Assembly: GCA_964612675.1 (NCBI GenBank)
Contig: CAZTDD010000020.1
Span: 1-64,000 of the forward strand
Direction of reading: 5' to 3'
DNA from: CAZTDD01 sp964612675
GTDB taxonomy: Bacteria > Hinthialibacterota > Hinthialibacteria > Hinthialibacterales > JAKPRU01
Length of the DNA: 64,000 bases
Every line of letters starts with the position of its first letter. The stretch's first letter is position 1. A program made the position numbers and the translations under genes. Under the pieces are notes generated by a model. It was given only the letters and a program-made list of their open reading frames with translations, searched no databases and was not told where the DNA came from. Below are positions 26,029-34,548 of the stretch, piece by piece.

Positions 26029-26850
26029 ATGGAGACGAGCCGAATACCCGTTTCAGCCATTGTTACGACCTATAATGTGGAAGCGAAAATCCGCGACTGT
26101 ATCGAGAGTGTGAAATGGGCTGACGAGGTATTGGTTGTCGATTCGTATAGCAACGACAGCACAGTCTCCATTTGCGAGGAACTCGGATGCCGTGTAATTC
26201 AGCATCCCTACGAAAGCTACTCCGCACAGAATAGCTGGGCAATCCAACAGGCCAAATACGACTGGGTGCTTGTTTGGGACAGCGATGAGATTTGCACACC
26301 GGAACTCCGTGACGAAATCCTGCAGGAACTGGGAAACCCGAGACATTCCGGGTATGCGATCCGTCGCCGTAGTTTCTTTCTCGGACGGTGGATCAAGTAT
26401 TCAGGATGGCAAAAAGACAAACCTACACGTTTATTCGATAGACAGCGAGGTCGATTTATCATTCGACAAGTCCACCCTCGGGTTGAACTCGACGGATCGT
26501 TGGGCGAATTCAACAATCCCATGTTGCATTATCCATATGAGAATTTGGATTCATGGGTTGAACGATTCCATCGATACGCATTATGGTCGGCACATAATGC
26601 GTACGAGCGAGGCGATAAGCCGACGATTATCAATCTCACCTTTCGTCCAGCGTTTCGTTTTTTTCGATCCTATATTCTGAAAAAGGGTTTTCTGGATGGT
26701 AAACAGGGATTTATTATTGCGATGTTCAGTATGTTTTCGGTCTTTATGCGGTATTTGTACTTGGGGGAGATTTTGGACGGGACGCGGGGGAGAGAGAAAA
26801 AAGGAAATGCGGCTCGGCGGGAGCCTCGCCCTCCCTCTGACGATTCTTGA
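26029..26850 (+). CDS. Family 2 glycosyltransferase (WaaE/KdtX-like)
   Basis: A 273-residue GT-A enzyme, probably on the cytoplasmic face of the inner membrane, transferring a sugar to LPS core or another glycan. It begins VSAIVTTYNVEAKIRDCIESVKWADEVLVVDSYSNDST; the metal-binding acidic motif is VWDSDE. NSWAIQQAKYDWVL and RLFDRQRGRF...VHPRVEL fit WaaE-like beta-glycosyltransferases. A hydrophobic amphipathic segment near the C-terminus (GFIIAMFSMFSVFMRYLYLG) could anchor it. The start at 26029 has GAGGA upstream. The last 15 or so residues (NAARREPRPPSDDS) are encoded by a dispersed intergenic repeat, so the native C-terminus may have been replaced. Confidence 0.9.
   Translation: METSRIPVSAIVTTYNVEAKIRDCIESVKWADEVLVVDSYSNDSTVSICEELGCRVIQHPYESYSAQNSWAIQQAKYDWVLVWDSDEICTPELRDEILQELGNPRHSGYAIRRRSFFLGRWIKYSGWQKDKPTRLFDRQRGRFIIRQVHPRVELDGSLGEFNNPMLHYPYENLDSWVERFHRYALWSAHNAYERGDKPTIINLTFRPAFRFFRSYILKKGFLDGKQGFIIAMFSMFSVFMRYLYLGEILDGTRGREKKGNAARREPRPPSDDS
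26811..26835. repeat. GGCTCGGCGGGAGCC-type repeat inside the end of a gene
   Basis: GGCTC-GGCGG-GAGCC (26811-26825) followed by TCGCCCTCCC is a common dispersed hairpin in this kind of genome. Here it supplies codons for the C-terminus of the glycosyltransferase ending at 26850. Confidence 0.6.
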
Positions 26851-26871
26851 TTCTTCGTTATTCCTATCTCT

Positions 26872-26904
26872 CCACCCCCAAGCGGAATTGGGGGTGGCAC
26901 CCGG
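26872..26904. repeat. Dispersed hairpin CCACCCCCAA/TTGGGGGTGG
   Basis: Perfect 10-bp stem (26872-26881 with 26888-26897) and loop GCGGAA, followed by CACCCGG. A second copy of the same unit is at 59131-59164. It could serve as a terminator after the glycosyltransferase. Confidence 0.75.
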
Positions 26905-26983
26905 CTATTTGAAACCCAAAGGTCATTTTTTCTATTTCACGACGGTTTCTTACCTATTATCTTTACTCGTGATCCGTTAGATG

Positions 26984-27156
26984 GTAGGGGGGGCTCACGG
27001 GCGTTGTGTCGCACCATTGCCTCCGGCCGATCATTCCCTAAGCCCGTAGCCCACCAATATCTCTCGGTTCTCCAGTAACCAGTTGGTGGGCTACGGGCTC
27101 CGGGAAACATTGAGTCGGCACCGTAGTGTGAAACGACGCCCGTGAGCCCACCCTAC
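26984..27156. repeat. 173-bp nested palindrome (MITE-like)
   Basis: Outer arms 26984-27006 and 27134-27156 are 23 bp inverted with two mismatches. Inner arms 27041-27057 and 27083-27099 are a perfect 17-bp inverted repeat with core CCCGTAGCCCACCAA. The intervening parts pair imperfectly, so the whole element could form a cruciform. It contains no gene. The rest of 26851-27221 is repeat or nondescript sequence. Confidence 0.8.
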
Positions 27157-27221
27157 GACTTCATGACATTGAGAGGAAAAGGAGGTTGATCGTGTTCGGT
27201 TGATGAGCTGCCCGCGCATGT

Positions 27222-29510
27222 TCAACCCAATAAATACGCCAAGAGTTTTTCCGCAGTCTTCTTGCCTCGATCGCCAACCTCGAGGGGCGGACCGACACAG
27301 GAAGGACAACCGGTGCGGCAGATACATTTCTTAATCGCGTCATCGACGGATTTAAAAAGATGCTCGTCCATCTCGTAGATTTTCTGCGCGATACCGATCC
27401 CTCCCGGGTAAGCATCCCATAAATATATCGTCGGAAGCCCCGAAAACGGCGCACGCACCATCGGGGAGCTCCGAATATCTTTGGGGTCGCACAACACGTA
27501 AATCGGGACGACATTCACCAACGCTGTTGCCAACGCCCGCAAACCGCCGCCCAAATCAACGCCTTCCTGGGCCAATGTTTGCATCAACCCTTCCGAAAAA
27601 TCCACCCAATACGCTTCGGTTTGCATATCCTGTTGCGGGAGATGAATATCGCCGAACCCGACATTTTCGTGCGTCTCAAATTTAATTTTTTTGTATTTCG
27701 GTACGATTGTGCTGACGGCTACTTCTCCAAAATGACGGGATGCGTATGCCTGCGGCATGCTTTTGGTCGACGGGATTTCCCGTTCTTTTTCCACAGTTAA
27801 AACCCGGATATCCGTCTCGGCTACCGAATCCGTATAGTAATCCACGTCGACTTCGCGCGTATACGCGGTGCGGCCTTCCCAATCCAGCTTTTCCACAACG
27901 AACGGTCGGCTCTGATGAAGGTAAATCGCCTGCTCATGAATCAGCATGGGCGCGCTGAAATAGTCGACCTCACCGATCACCTTGTTGTTATCCGACATAT
28001 TCACGATAACAAAATTCTCTGCTGCGGCGGACCGTAATGAGACTTCTTCGGCCGGGTACGCCTCGCTGGACCAAAACCAGCGATCCCCCGTCTGTCGAAC
28101 AACAGATTCTTCCTCCAGATATCTCAGAAGCCCCTGACAGTCCGGTCCGAATCGTTCTTCACCGTGGAATGGGAGCTCGAATGCGCCGCATTTCACATGG
28201 CTGGCCAGAATCGCCAGGTTATCCGGGTTGATCAGACCACTCTCCATGGTTGTCCCAAAGAAATACCTTGGATGGTTGATAATAAACTGGTCCAACGGGG
28301 CGGAACTCGCGAGCAAAACAACGACCGATGTTTCCTGCCGCCGCCCGGCACGACCGCCCTGTTGCCAGGTCGATGAAATGGTGCCCGGGTATCCGGCCAA
28401 GACCGCCGCCTGAAGCCGTCCAATATCGATCCCGAGTTCCAAGGCGTTGGTGCTGACAATGCCGAGATACTTGCCCGTCCGCGTCCCTTCTTCGATTTCG
28501 CGTCGTTCCAACGGCAGATAGCCGCCGCGATACCCGGCGATGCGATTCGGGTCTTTCTTGAAGCGGCTCATTGCCCGTTTCAAATACGTTGTCAGGATCT
28601 CGACACGGAGCCGACTTCGCGCGAAAACGATGGTTTGCACGTTCTGCTTGATGAACTCCGTCGCCCAGCGATTCGCCTCATTGATCACGGACCGCCGGAT
28701 ACCGAGTTCTTGATTCACAACCGGTGGGTTATAGAAGATGTAGTGTTTTTCTCCTGTGGGCGATCCGCTATTGTCGACAAGACTGAACGGTCGATCGAAC
28801 ACGCGTTCCGCCAATTCTTTGGGATTGGCGATCGTGGCCGAGCAGCAGATGAATTGGGGATGCGTCCCGTAAAACTTGCAGATCCGATGCAACCGGCGCA
28901 TCAGGTTTGCCATGTGGCTTCCGAATACCCCACGATAATGATGCACCTCGTCTACGACAATGAACTTGAGATTCTCAAACAGCCGTATCCAAAGAGTATG
29001 ATGCGGAAGAATCCCTGTATGGAGCATGTCCGGGTTGGTGACCACGATATGGCCCGACGAGCGGATGGTTCGTCGTGCATTCGCCGGCGTGTCTCCGTCA
29101 AACGTATAGATTTTGATCGACTGTCCGACCTCCCCGGCGAGATCGTGTACCTCGAGCATCTGGTCTTGTGAGAGCGCTTTTGTCGGAAATAGGTACAGCG
29201 CGCGGGCTTCCGGGTTCTTCAGGAGGTGGGCCAGGACAGGGACGTTGTAGCAGAGAGTTTTCCCGGACGCGGTCGGCGTCACGACGACGACGTTCTTGCT
29301 TTCCTGGACCTGACGAATCGCCTCCGCCTGGTGGCTATATAGATGTTGAATCCCTCTTTTTGCCACCGCATCACGGATATCGTCGGGAATACCCGGCGGC
29401 CAATCGCCATACCGAGGGGCTCTCGGTTCGACGGTGTGCCAGAAGGTTATCCCGTCCCGGAACTGAGGATTCTCGCGTAACCGGGATAGAATCTCGCCGA
29501 CGTCAGTCAT
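27222..29510 (-). CDS. MrfA/YprA-type DEAD/DEAH helicase with DUF1998
   Basis: A 762-residue superfamily 2 helicase. It has Q-motif region LYSHQAEAI, Walker A TPTASGKT, motif Ib TNPDML, Walker B DEVHHYRG (DEVH box), motif III CCSATIAN, motif V TNALELGIDIG and motif VI QQGGRAGRR. The C-terminal DUF1998 domain ends with the zinc cluster CICRTGCPSCVGP. This architecture matches Bacillus MrfA (YprA), which with MrfB repairs mitomycin-type DNA damage. No MrfB exonuclease gene is adjacent. ATG 29510 is preferred over GTG 29540, because GAGGA lies five bases upstream. Confidence 0.9.
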   Translation of the reverse strand: MTDVGEILSRLRENPQFRDGITFWHTVEPRAPRYGDWPPGIPDDIRDAVAKRGIQHLYSHQAEAIRQVQESKNVVVVTPTASGKTLCYNVPVLAHLLKNPEARALYLFPTKALSQDQMLEVHDLAGEVGQSIKIYTFDGDTPANARRTIRSSGHIVVTNPDMLHTGILPHHTLWIRLFENLKFIVVDEVHHYRGVFGSHMANLMRRLHRICKFYGTHPQFICCSATIANPKELAERVFDRPFSLVDNSGSPTGEKHYIFYNPPVVNQELGIRRSVINEANRWATEFIKQNVQTIVFARSRLRVEILTTYLKRAMSRFKKDPNRIAGYRGGYLPLERREIEEGTRTGKYLGIVSTNALELGIDIGRLQAAVLAGYPGTISSTWQQGGRAGRRQETSVVVLLASSAPLDQFIINHPRYFFGTTMESGLINPDNLAILASHVKCGAFELPFHGEERFGPDCQGLLRYLEEESVVRQTGDRWFWSSEAYPAEEVSLRSAAAENFVIVNMSDNNKVIGEVDYFSAPMLIHEQAIYLHQSRPFVVEKLDWEGRTAYTREVDVDYYTDSVAETDIRVLTVEKEREIPSTKSMPQAYASRHFGEVAVSTIVPKYKKIKFETHENVGFGDIHLPQQDMQTEAYWVDFSEGLMQTLAQEGVDLGGGLRALATALVNVVPIYVLCDPKDIRSSPMVRAPFSGLPTIYLWDAYPGGIGIAQKIYEMDEHLFKSVDDAIKKCICRTGCPSCVGPPLEVGDRGKKTAEKLLAYLLG

Positions 29511-29700
29511 CGGTGTCCTCAACCTGCCATCTTCGGCCACGATTTGTGCCGAATGCGATCTTCATTTCAGAGATAGGAATTATGTCATATTCTCGCTGTC
29601 CGGCGGAGAGGACAGTCCATTGCACGGTCGTCCGTCCGGCTACTCCAATTCTTTTCTTAGACTCATGGGGTTACACTGCTTGTAGAGAATAGGAGTTCCG

Positions 29701-29820
29701 ACCGGCTTGCCGGTGATTTGAGAAAGAAAACATGCTCGATTTCCGTCATGGCGAGCGAAGCGTGGCCATCTCGCCGTTATGCGGACGCTGAGATTGCTTC
29801 GCTTCGCTCGCAATGACGGA
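29701..29820. repeat. Hairpin and 79-bp inverted repeat (GCGAGCGAAGC family)
   Basis: ACCGGC-TT-GCCGGT at 29701-29714 is a small perfect hairpin. The arms 29742-29762 and 29800-29820 are a 21-bp inverted repeat with one mismatch and core GCGAGCGAAGCG, a unit widely dispersed in bacterial intergenic DNA. I see no gene in 29511-29868 beyond these. Confidence 0.8.
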
Positions 29821-29868
29821 GACGATGCCCATTTCGTAGAAGGAGATCTTGGAACAGGTGGAAATGCT

Positions 29869-30495
29869 ATGAGTCAACGGGCACGGATGCTAGTTCTTCT
29901 TTCCGGAAGTGGTACGACCTTGCAGAACTTCATCGATCTCACGGAACGAGGTGAGCTCCCCGTGGAGATTGTCGGCGTACTATCGAGCCGTCGGGGAGTA
30001 AAAGGCATCGACCGCGCAGAAAAGCACGATATCCCGACGAGAATCGTCGCCCGAAAAGACTTCGAGACGTGGGATGAGTTCAACAAAGCGCTTTGTGACG
30101 CGGTCGAGCCGTTCGAGCCCGATCTGATTGCATTTGCCGGTTTTATGTCGCTCTTTCGAGCACCCGAGAAGTATTACGGCAAAATTATGAACGTTCACCC
30201 CGCGCTGATTCCGGCGTTCTGTGGGAAAGGATTCTACGGCCATCATGTGCATGAGGCCGTCATCGAGTCCGGTGTGAAAATTACCGGCGCCACCGTACAT
30301 TTTGTGGATGAGGAGTACGATCACGGCCCTATTATCTTACAGAAGGCGGTCGAGGTGCTCGATGACGATACGCCGGACAGTCTGGCTGAACGAGTTCAGG
30401 CTGTAGAACGCGAGATTTATCCGGAAGCCATACGCCTGTTTGTCGAGGGGCGTCTTCGTGTGGAAGGTAGAAGGGTACGAATTCTGCCAAGATGA
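29869..30495 (+). CDS. purN: Phosphoribosylglycinamide formyltransferase
   Basis: A 208-residue cytoplasmic enzyme using 10-formyl-tetrahydrofolate to formylate GAR in purine synthesis. Signature segments: LVLLSGSGTTLQNFIDL (phosphate loop), LSSRRGVKGIDRAEKHDIPT, and MNVHPALIPAFCGKGFYG with the catalytic Asn and His. GATVHFVDEEYDHGPIILQ contains the catalytic Asp. The frame is open upstream through the repeat, but ATG 29869 gives the normal family start. The stop overlaps the next gene by ATGA. Length and motifs are normal. Confidence 0.96.
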   Translation: MSQRARMLVLLSGSGTTLQNFIDLTERGELPVEIVGVLSSRRGVKGIDRAEKHDIPTRIVARKDFETWDEFNKALCDAVEPFEPDLIAFAGFMSLFRAPEKYYGKIMNVHPALIPAFCGKGFYGHHVHEAVIESGVKITGATVHFVDEEYDHGPIILQKAVEVLDDDTPDSLAERVQAVEREIYPEAIRLFVEGRLRVEGRRVRILPR

Positions 30496-31295
30496 ATGAG
30501 CAGTCCAGTGAGTCTCAAGAACCGGTACGCTGTGTGACCTGTGGTTTACCCATCACCACGCCGGAAATTCCCCGTCTCGAAGGCGAGCCCTGTTGCCGCC
30601 GTTGTTTGGCCGGTTTCGCGGCAGCAGTGCGGCATGCCAACGAAACACCTGCCACGCCGACTACGTTGATCCCGTGGCTGCGCCGGGAAGAATTGGGGGT
30701 ACCCCGCGCCTTCGCGGAGACTGTGGGAGAATCCTTATCTCACCCGGTGCGCTTCTTCAGCCGGCTGCCGATGATTACCCAGCCCTGGACCCCACTCTTC
30801 TTTGCCGTTCTGTGCACGGCGGTCTTCTACTTTCCCGGGCTGCTGATCAACGAAACGCTTGTCTTTCCGGCCATCGTGGAACGTTTGGAACAAGTCCAGG
30901 CACAGGAACAGCTACCGACTTCTTTTGGGCCGGTCTTCGAACAAATGAAAGTCCAACTGGCCAATCGCGGACCCGGCCAGTGGATGTTGCTGATGGTCCA
31001 ATTCGTCATCATCGACATCCTTCTTGCCTCATGGATCCAGCAGATTTTCGTTTATCTGGCCGGAGGACGGCGAGGCTATGAGGTCACGCTTCAGGTTCGC
31101 TGCTATTCCCTCGTGGGGATGTGTCTGCACCTGATTCCCGTGATCGGGCTCTTTTTCGGGCAGATTTACTGGATTGTGATGAACGCGCTCGGTTTGCGAG
31201 AGGTGCACGGCATCCCGATTTGGCTCTCTGTAGTCGCCGCAATGTCGCCTTTGCTGATTGTGTTCCTTTTCTGGACGGCGGCGGTGGGCGCATAA
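30492..31295 (+). CDS. YIP1-like membrane protein with N-terminal zinc ribbon
   Basis: A 267-residue protein. Residues 14-39 contain CVTCGLPITT...CCRRCL, a CxxC...CxxC zinc-ribbon-like element. From about residue 85 there are four to five hydrophobic helices with the YIP1-domain pattern (VGESLSHPVRFFSRLP; FFAVLCTAVFYFPGLL; LLMVQFVIIDILLASWIQQIFVYLAGG; YSLVGMCLHLIPVIGLFFGQIYWIVMNALGLREVHGI). YIP1-domain proteins in bacteria have no settled function. The ATGA overlap with purN implies translational coupling; the B12-binding radical SAM gene follows. Confidence 0.78.
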   Translation: MNEQSSESQEPVRCVTCGLPITTPEIPRLEGEPCCRRCLAGFAAAVRHANETPATPTTLIPWLRREELGVPRAFAETVGESLSHPVRFFSRLPMITQPWTPLFFAVLCTAVFYFPGLLINETLVFPAIVERLEQVQAQEQLPTSFGPVFEQMKVQLANRGPGQWMLLMVQFVIIDILLASWIQQIFVYLAGGRRGYEVTLQVRCYSLVGMCLHLIPVIGLFFGQIYWIVMNALGLREVHGIPIWLSVVAAMSPLLIVFLFWTAAVGA

Positions 31296-31335
31296 TGGAT
31301 TGAGGGAGAACGATGGAGACCTTGGAGAAACAGCA

Positions 31336-32808
31336 ATGAAAGTTTTCTTGGGGAACGGTCCTTGGTATCGACCGGGCGCGTACGGTGTACGTGCCGGATC
31401 CCGCTGGCCTCATTTCGAGGAAGAATGCAGCCGTTATCTCCCATTTCCTTTTTATTTGGGATATGCGACGGCCATACTCGAACGCGAAGGACATGAATGT
31501 CGTGTAGTTGACGGCATTGCCGAGCGAATCTCCGAGGATGAATTCCTCCAGCGTATTCGTGGATTCAATCCGGACCTCATCGTCCTCGAGGTTTCTACCG
31601 CCTCCATCGACACAGACATGCGTCAGGCTCGAAAGGCGAAAGAACTCTGCCCGAACGCCCGGATTGTCTTCTGCGGTCCTCATCTGGGTATGTATGAGCC
31701 GGAGTTCCTTGATCGGGAGCCGCTCATCGATTTTGTCATTCGCGGCGAGTATGAATACGTTCTACGGGATTTGGTTTCTGCACTCGAATCGGGTGACGAT
31801 TTGGCCGGAATCAAAGGAATCAGCTACCGAGACAGCTCGGGCAAGGGGCAAATGAATCCGCGGGCCGAGGTGATCCGAGATTTGGACAATCTCCCCTGGC
31901 CCTCGCGAAAACAGCTCCCGATGTTGAATTATTACGATCAGCCGGGCGGTATTCCGGAACCAACCCTCCAGATTTGGGCGAGTCGCGGGTGTCCTTTCAA
32001 ATGCATCTTCTGCGCCTGGCCACATATCATGTACGGGAATAACGTGTACAGGACACGCGATCCTGCGGACGTGGTCGAAGAGATCCTGGCGATGAAAAAA
32101 GAGTACGGATTTCGGTCCGTGTATTTCGATGACGATACATTCAATATCGGCAAGAAACGGATGCTCGCGTTGGCTGAGGAGATGCGACGGCGGGACGTCG
32201 GTTTACCGTGGGCGGCGATGGCGCGCGCCGACACAACAGACCGTGAAACGCTCGTGGCGATGAAAGAGGCCGGTCTGATGGCGATCAAGTACGGCGTCGA
32301 ATCGGCCAGCCAGGATCTTGTTGACGCCGCACAGAAACACCTCGATCTTGAAAAAGTGAAAGAGACTGTCCGGTACACACGTGAACTGGGTATCCGCCAG
32401 CATTTGACTTTCTCATTCGGGTTGCCGGGAGAAACATGGGAGACCATTCGCAAAACCATTCGCTTTTCGAAACAGTTGGACCCGGAGACTGTTCAATTCT
32501 CCATCATGACGCCGTTCCCCGGCTCGACTTTTTATCACCAGATGCGCGAAGCAGGGATGTTATTGACCGAGGATTTCTCTCAATACGACGGGTCAAGCAC
32601 GGCTGTGATCCGCACGGAGGCCTTGTCCGGGGAAGATCTGGAACGTGCGCTGAAAATGGCTTATGACTCGTGGGATCGGTATAAGTTGGTTCGACCGTTT
32701 GTGCATCCACGTCATATGCGGCGTTTGCTCTCCAGGCCTCGCGGCACCTGGCACACCTTCAAATACACGCTCTCCCGCCAAGGCCGTCGGCTGTTCTCCA
32801 GGGCATGA
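31336..32808 (+). CDS. B12-binding domain radical SAM protein
   Basis: A 490-residue protein. The N-terminal cobalamin-binding-type Rossmann domain (YLGYATAILEREGHECRVVDGIAE; NPDLIVLEVSTASI; FCGPHLGMYEPEFL) is of the class lacking the DxHxxG ligand His. The radical SAM core has CPFKCIFCAW (CxxxCxxC). YFDDDTFNIGKKRMLALAEEM, GVESASQDLVD and FGLPGETWETIRKTIRFSKQL follow, as in BchE/hopanoid- and lipid-modifying relatives. The substrate is not deducible. The start at 31336 has GGAGA seven bases upstream. The stop overlaps a possible lipB start (ATGA at 32805). Confidence 0.88.
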   Translation: MKVFLGNGPWYRPGAYGVRAGSRWPHFEEECSRYLPFPFYLGYATAILEREGHECRVVDGIAERISEDEFLQRIRGFNPDLIVLEVSTASIDTDMRQARKAKELCPNARIVFCGPHLGMYEPEFLDREPLIDFVIRGEYEYVLRDLVSALESGDDLAGIKGISYRDSSGKGQMNPRAEVIRDLDNLPWPSRKQLPMLNYYDQPGGIPEPTLQIWASRGCPFKCIFCAWPHIMYGNNVYRTRDPADVVEEILAMKKEYGFRSVYFDDDTFNIGKKRMLALAEEMRRRDVGLPWAAMARADTTDRETLVAMKEAGLMAIKYGVESASQDLVDAAQKHLDLEKVKETVRYTRELGIRQHLTFSFGLPGETWETIRKTIRFSKQLDPETVQFSIMTPFPGSTFYHQMREAGMLLTEDFSQYDGSSTAVIRTEALSGEDLERALKMAYDSWDRYKLVRPFVHPRHMRRLLSRPRGTWHTFKYTLSRQGRRLFSRA

Positions 32809-32840
32809 ACTCGGCTGGTCTTACCTTTCACGAGGAGACT

Positions 32841-33554
32841 ATGGTTTCGGAATCCCCCCCTTTGCATGCCGTCCATCTTGGCGTTGTTCCCTACACAAAG
32901 GCGTTTGAGCTGCAGGAACGGATTGTCCGGAGACAGATCGATGGAGAGCTTCCCGATGTGTTACTGACCTTGGAACACCCTCCCACGATCACTATAGGGA
33001 TCTCCGGCGATTCCGCCGATATCCGCGTTGAGGAGTCTCTTCTGCTTGCGAGGAACATCGAATTGGTCAAAAGCAACAGGGGGGGCAAAGCCACTTATCA
33101 CGGTCCGGGGCAACTGGTTGTGTACCCTTTGATTGAGCTGAAACGGTACGGTCCCGGACTCCGCGATTACTTGTCGATCCTGGAGGACGTGACGATTTCG
33201 ACTCTGGGCGACCGGGGTGTTCAGGCTACTCGCGTGCAGGGCAAACCGGGCGTTTGGGTGGAAGAACGAAAGATCGCCTCCATCGGGATTCGTTTGCGCC
33301 GCGGCCGAACCATGCACGGAATAGCGATCAATCTGACCACAGACCTTACCCATTTCGATTTCTTCGTCCCCTGCGGGATGCCGGAAATCCGGATGACCAG
33401 CCTGGCGATGGAAACCGGCGCTGAAGTTCAATTTGAGGATGTCAGAAGACGCTGGATCGAGCATTTCTCCACGGCGACACAGGTAAGCATACGTAACCTC
33501 CAGCCTGCCGAGTTCATGTCCGACGCGGGGGCAACAACGCCCTCTCACCGATAA
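32841..33554 (+). CDS. lipB: Lipoyl(octanoyl) transferase
   Basis: A 237-residue enzyme moving octanoate from acyl carrier protein to lipoyl domains of 2-oxoacid dehydrogenases and GcvH. It has LLTLEHPPTITIGISG and NRGGKATYHGPGQLVVYPL (family signature). The active-site Lys is in KIASIGI, and the acyl-thioester Cys is in VPCGMP. ATG 32841 is chosen because GAGGAG lies just upstream. The in-frame ATG at 32805, which overlaps the radical SAM stop, would add 12 residues and is the alternative. No lipA is in the window. Confidence 0.94.
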   Translation: MVSESPPLHAVHLGVVPYTKAFELQERIVRRQIDGELPDVLLTLEHPPTITIGISGDSADIRVEESLLLARNIELVKSNRGGKATYHGPGQLVVYPLIELKRYGPGLRDYLSILEDVTISTLGDRGVQATRVQGKPGVWVEERKIASIGIRLRRGRTMHGIAINLTTDLTHFDFFVPCGMPEIRMTSLAMETGAEVQFEDVRRRWIEHFSTATQVSIRNLQPAEFMSDAGATTPSHR

Positions 33555-33637
33555 TTTCCAATAAGCTGTTGATCTCCCAGTATTTATGGGATATACTTCT
33601 CGTGGGTAGGTGTATCTAAGTAAAAAAGAAGGAAATC

Positions 33638-34405
33638 ATGGTCGGTCCGATCTCCCATACACCAACGGTGCCGGGCGTGGTTCGCTTCCAACCGGACCCC
33701 GGAGAACCGGCTGTCAGCGTCACCGCGACTCCGCGCAACACGGCATACCTTGTGACCGCCCAGGAGCAGCGAAACGAAACCCGTTTGCGGGGGCAGGCGC
33801 TCGCGCGGGGGGAGGACATTCTCTATTCGAACAGGACGTTTACCTATGGTTATGCGGACGGTTCCCCCATTTATAGCGGTGGTTTGACCACTGTGGTAAG
33901 CCGAGAGGGGCAAGGAAATCCGTTAGCCAAGCCCAACGCCGAGTCCTTGAGGGACCAGCGAGATGAACAAGGGGTAGAGGTCGATTCAGAAGAGGGACAG
34001 GAAACCGGATCTCTGGAATCCCTCAACGCCCAGGAACAGACCGACGAAGCGGACCTGGAAGAGGACCGGCAGGATCTCCGCATCCAACGTGAACGGGTGA
34101 CGAATCGGAAGGAAGAAGCGGAGAACGAAGCGGACCGCGCCGCTCGTGACGCCGATCCGTTGGATCTGCGTACGGCTGAACGCAGAATCAGCGAATTGGA
34201 TCGACGGGAGCGTGAAATCCGGCGAGAAGAGCGTAAAGTCGAACTGGAACAGTTCGAAAAACGTCTGGAAGAAACGCAAAAGACGATGCTGAATGCCATT
34301 GAGGACAACGTGGGTGTGGCCGCAGGTGTTCTCGGCGTTCTTTATGGAGAACAACAAGATTCAGAACCCTCTTCTGCGGGGAGGCGATTAGACCTCATGG
34401 CCTGA
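33638..34405 (+). CDS. Highly charged coiled-coil protein of unknown function
   Basis: A 255-residue soluble protein that I do not recognise. Residues 1-95 are Pro/Thr/Arg-rich with little predicted order, ending FTYGYADGSPIYSGGLTTVV. Residues 105-225 are a long charged helix (EEDRQDLRIQRERVTNRKEEAENEADRAAR ... ELDRREREIRREERKVELEQFEKRLEETQ), almost certainly a coiled coil. A short Gly-rich tail follows (VGVAAGVLGVLYG). There is no signal peptide, membrane segment or cysteine. It stands between lipB and the receiver-GGDEF gene. A scaffold or filament-like role is possible, but only composition supports it. Confidence 0.75.
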   Translation: MVGPISHTPTVPGVVRFQPDPGEPAVSVTATPRNTAYLVTAQEQRNETRLRGQALARGEDILYSNRTFTYGYADGSPIYSGGLTTVVSREGQGNPLAKPNAESLRDQRDEQGVEVDSEEGQETGSLESLNAQEQTDEADLEEDRQDLRIQRERVTNRKEEAENEADRAARDADPLDLRTAERRISELDRREREIRREERKVELEQFEKRLEETQKTMLNAIEDNVGVAAGVLGVLYGEQQDSEPSSAGRRLDLMA

Positions 34406-34548
34406 ATCGCATTCACTCCTTGATTTTCTTACTATCAGCATGGAGCGGATGTAAAGAATCGTTGCTTCGTAACCCACGGAATGATAGCATACCATTCTAC
34501 TGTGCGCGTGAGGCATCGTTGTCGCCTAACACGTAACGCCCTGAACGG

